NCBI GenBank assembly: GCA_043826085.1
Contig: JBDRQW010000005.1
Location: 1-8,053, forward strand
Reading direction: 5' to 3'
Length of the DNA stretch: 8,053 bases
From: CAXBYZ01 sp043826085
GTDB taxonomy: Bacteria > Patescibacteriota > Microgenomatia > UBA1400 > CG1-02-47-37
The position numbers were made by a program, and so were the translations under genes. This document shows positions 6,623-8,053 of the stretch, one piece after another; positions within the stretch are counted from its first letter, which is position 1, and each line of letters opens with the position of its first letter. The notes under the pieces are model-generated. The model saw only the letters and a program-made list of their open reading frames with translations, did not search any database and was not told the origin of the DNA.

Positions 6623-7321
6623 ATGTCATCCAAAATCACCCTAAAAGTTCAAACAAGAAAAATCACCGGTAGCAAGGTTAAAAAACTTCGAAAAGAAGGT
6701 TTATTACCCGCCAACATCTATGGAAAGGGTATCAAATCTTTATCTATTAAACTCACTGCTAAAGACTTTAAAGAAGTTCTAGAAAAGGCTGGAGAAACAT
6801 CTATTGTTGAGTTAACCGTCGATAAAGAAGCCAAAACCAGACCGGTTCTTATCCAAAATCCTCAACTTCATCCGGTAACCGACGAATATTTACACGTAGA
6901 CTTCAGGCAAGTTGATTTAACCAAAAAAATCTCAGTTCAAGTTCCTGTTATCTTGATAGGAACAGCCCCCGCCACCAACAAGGGAGGCATTCTTCTTCAA
7001 TTAATGGAAGAAATCGAAGTAGAGGCATTACCATCTGACTTACCGGATAAATTTGAAATTAACATCAATGGCTTAGAAGAAATTGGCCAAGGTATTACTC
7101 TAAAAGAAGTTAAAGTAGGTAGCAAGGTTAAATTAATATTAGAGGACCTTGACGCTCTGATTGTTAAGATCGAAGAGCCGGCTAAAGAAGAAGAGGTTAT
7201 ACCGGTTGAAACAGAAGAAGTTGCCGAGGGTGAAGAAGCTGAAGCCAAAGAGGGCGATGTTGTAGCCGAAGGCGAAGACACACAAATAGTTAAAGATAAG
7301 AAAAAAGAAGTTAAAAAATAA
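6623..7321 (+). CDS. rplY: Ribosomal protein L25, long CTC/TL5 form
   Basis: A complete 232-residue protein that binds 5S rRNA in the large ribosomal subunit. The N-terminal L25 beta-barrel (about 5-95) shows 'KLRKEGLLPANIYGKG' (21-36), the 'LIQNPQLHPVTDEYLHVDF' stretch (76-94) and typical spacing. The TL5/CTC C-terminal domain (about 100-183) shows 'VQVPVILIGTAPATNKGGIL' and 'EVEALPSDLP' (132-141). A strongly acidic tail (about 184-220) follows, ending in a basic KDKKKEVKK; such tails are common in CTC-type proteins. No Shine-Dalgarno is visible. The start is fixed because an in-frame stop lies at 6608-6610 and this is the first in-frame start after it. The 19-nt gap to the DUF4012 gene suggests co-transcription, perhaps with coupled initiation. 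Its 3' end overlaps the convergent TPR gene by 11 nt. The family assignment is secure; ctc is an alternative symbol. Confidence 0.96.
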   Translation: MSSKITLKVQTRKITGSKVKKLRKEGLLPANIYGKGIKSLSIKLTAKDFKEVLEKAGETSIVELTVDKEAKTRPVLIQNPQLHPVTDEYLHVDFRQVDLTKKISVQVPVILIGTAPATNKGGILLQLMEEIEVEALPSDLPDKFEININGLEEIGQGITLKEVKVGSKVKLILEDLDALIVKIEEPAKEEEVIPVETEEVAEGEEAEAKEGDVVAEGEDTQIVKDKKKEVKK

Positions 7322-7330
7322 GCTTTTTAA
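7311..7330. terminator. A+T-only inverted repeat at the convergent gene ends, possible bidirectional terminator
   Basis: TTAAAAA (7311-7317) and TTTTTAA (7324-7330) pair around a 6-nt loop containing AAGC. It sits exactly where rplY and the minus-strand TPR gene meet, and each arm ends in a T-run on one strand. The stem lacks G:C pairs in its base, so it is a weak terminator candidate. Its placement between converging genes is the main argument. Confidence 0.3.
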
Positions 7331-7868
7331 TTTCTAATACCTCTGTGTCATTTGGATCTAAATACTCTGCTTGTTCAAAATAATACTTTGCTTGTTCATC
7401 TTCATAAAGTTGATAATTCAAAACCGCCAGTCTTAAAAAAACATCCTTAAAATAAGGCATTGTTTCAAGAACTTGTTCCCAATTTTTAATTTCTTGTCTT
7501 ATTTTTTCGGGTTCCACCACCTTATTATTTGCTCGCAATAAACTTTCTTTATTAACCTTAGTTTTAATAAAAAATAATTTATTAGCCAACTTAAGTTCAT
7601 CAATGGCTTTTTTTTCGTCTCCGGCTTCAAACCAAGCAACAGCCATTTCACTATGTGATCTGCTTGACCACGGCCACCTGGCCGCTCTTTCTTGTGGTGT
7701 TACCCTCCAGCCGGTAAACAAACTACCCGCCGATCCAATCACTACCAACAATCCCAAAACATGCCACATCTTTGTCTTTTTTAGCAGGGGACTCAGCACC
7801 GGTTTTACCGGTCGATAAACTCTTCTCAGTAAAACTTTTGTATATTTAATTAGATTTTTAGTGGGCAT
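7311..7868 (-). CDS. Membrane-anchored TPR-like protein
   Basis: A 185-residue protein with a basic N-terminus (residues 1-33, many Lys/Arg), one transmembrane helix (about 35-53, WHVLGLLVVIGSAGSLFTGW) and a soluble helical domain. The positive-inside rule puts the N-terminus in the cytoplasm and the domain outside. Two TPR-like helix pairs can be seen: 'SEMAVAWFEAGDEKKAIDEL' (73-92) and 'FLRLAVLNYQLYEDEQAKYY' (144-163), the latter followed by 'FEQAEYLDPND' (164-174) with the usual Ala and Pro positions. Between the membrane and the first repeat lies a Trp-rich stretch, RAARWPWSSRSH (61-72), in a locally G+C-rich spot. The ATG at 7868 lies inside the valS 3' end (11-nt overlap), so it is probably co-transcribed and coupled; no Shine-Dalgarno is visible. 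A scaffold role is the general expectation for TPRs; the specific function is unknown. Its end overlaps rplY tail to tail. Confidence 0.85.
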   Translation of the reverse strand: MPTKNLIKYTKVLLRRVYRPVKPVLSPLLKKTKMWHVLGLLVVIGSAGSLFTGWRVTPQERAARWPWSSRSHSEMAVAWFEAGDEKKAIDELKLANKLFFIKTKVNKESLLRANNKVVEPEKIRQEIKNWEQVLETMPYFKDVFLRLAVLNYQLYEDEQAKYYFEQAEYLDPNDTEVLEIKKLIF

Positions 7869-8053
7869 TAGGCCATTTACTTTTAATTAATAACGGTTCC
7901 GAATTTTCACCAAGTTCTCCCCACACCGCTTCAGTTACAAACGGCACAAACGGGTGAAGTAACTTCAAAAATGTTCTTAAGCCGTCAAGTAGTACCGGAT
8001 ATGAAATTTTACCTTCCTTTGCTTTCTCAATAGACTCATCACAAAACCAATGC
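7858..8053 (-). CDS. valS: Valyl-tRNA synthetase, C-terminal end (5' part outside window)
   Basis: The last 64 codons of a class I aminoacyl-tRNA synthetase that charges tRNA-Val. The translated end opens with HWFCDESIEKAKEGK and continues to LLHPFVPFVTEAVWGELG. These match the anticodon-binding domain of ValRS: 'FCDxxIExAK' and the very typical 'LHPFxPFVTExxW'. IleRS and LeuRS usually read LAPFxPxxAEE here, which favours ValRS. The protein stops at SKWPNAH, right after the 'WP' that closes this domain. Most bacterial ValRS continue with a C-terminal coiled-coil arm that contacts the tRNA, and that arm is absent here. Codon use looks like its neighbours and the overlap with the TPR start is clean, so this looks like a natural short form rather than a frameshift. 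Only the C-terminus is visible, so catalytic motifs (HIGH, KMSKS) cannot be checked. Confidence 0.85.
   Translation of the reverse strand, partial: HWFCDESIEKAKEGKISYPVLLDGLRTFLKLLHPFVPFVTEAVWGELGENSEPLLIKSKWPNAH

Noticed and set aside
6604..6672. 22-codon frame starting right after the DUF4012 stop
   Set aside because: It overlaps rplY out of frame, has no ribosome site and no recognisable sequence.
6668..7132. 15-bp exact repeat GGTAGCAAGGTTAAA at 6668-6682 and 7118-7132 in rplY
   Set aside because: Both copies encode Gly-Ser-Lys-Val-Lys in frame within different domains; common codons for a common motif explain it without a mobile or regulatory repeat.
6997..7281. Open frame of 94 codons antisense to rplY
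   Set aside because: It is Ser-rich low-complexity, mirrors the acidic GAA/GCC codons of rplY, and has no recognisable domain; rplY is certain on the other strand.
7671..7684. CGGCC/GGCCG inverted repeat with 4-nt loop in the TPR gene
   Set aside because: It falls in codons for Ala-Ala-Arg-Trp-Pro; a 5-bp G+C stem is expected by chance and no T-run follows.

Overview
The window looks like a piece of a bacterial Candidate Phyla Radiation genome, most likely Microgenomates/OP11-like. This is inferred from four things: the moderately A+T-rich, tightly packed layout; a DUF4012 protein; a MacB-like exporter encoded with a secreted fibronectin-III protein; and a small membrane-anchored TPR protein behind valS. 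TGA ends the first gene and is not read through anywhere, so the genetic code appears standard (unlike the TGA=Gly code of Gracilibacteria/Absconditabacteria). No rRNA, tRNA, CRISPR array, transposase or phage gene is visible.

Layout. Positions 2-3346 (+) form one tight operon. It holds the 3' end of a fibronectin-III-like exported protein, a LolD/MacB-type ABC ATPase (ATGA overlap and a strong internal Shine-Dalgarno), and a MacB/FtsX-type permease 1 nt further on. The permease carries an SH3b-like insertion in its extracytoplasmic domain. A 110-nt gap (3347-3456) holds a possible promoter and a perfect inverted repeat that covers the next start codon. Positions 3457-6603 (+) encode a 1048-residue fusion: a cytoplasmic NAD-dependent sugar-nucleotide epimerase-like domain, a charged linker, one transmembrane helix and an external DUF4012 domain. 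Ribosomal protein L25/CTC (6623-7321, +) follows after 19 nt. On the minus strand, the 3' end of valyl-tRNA synthetase (8053 to 7858) overlaps a membrane-anchored TPR-like protein (7868 to 7311), which overlaps the end of rplY tail to tail.

How they work together. The ATPase and permease should form a MacB-like mechanotransmission or export complex. The FN3 protein is a plausible surface partner or substrate. The SH3b-like insert suggests contact with the cell wall or another surface polymer. The DUF4012 fusion could link nucleotide-sugar chemistry inside the cell to an envelope function outside, but its SDR catalytic Tyr appears replaced by His. The rest is translation machinery.

The most unusual items are the SDR-TM-DUF4012 fusion with its altered active site, the SH3b insertion in the permease, two palindromes with identical loops inside the fusion gene's linker, the hairpin over its start codon, and a ValRS that stops just after the anticodon-binding domain.
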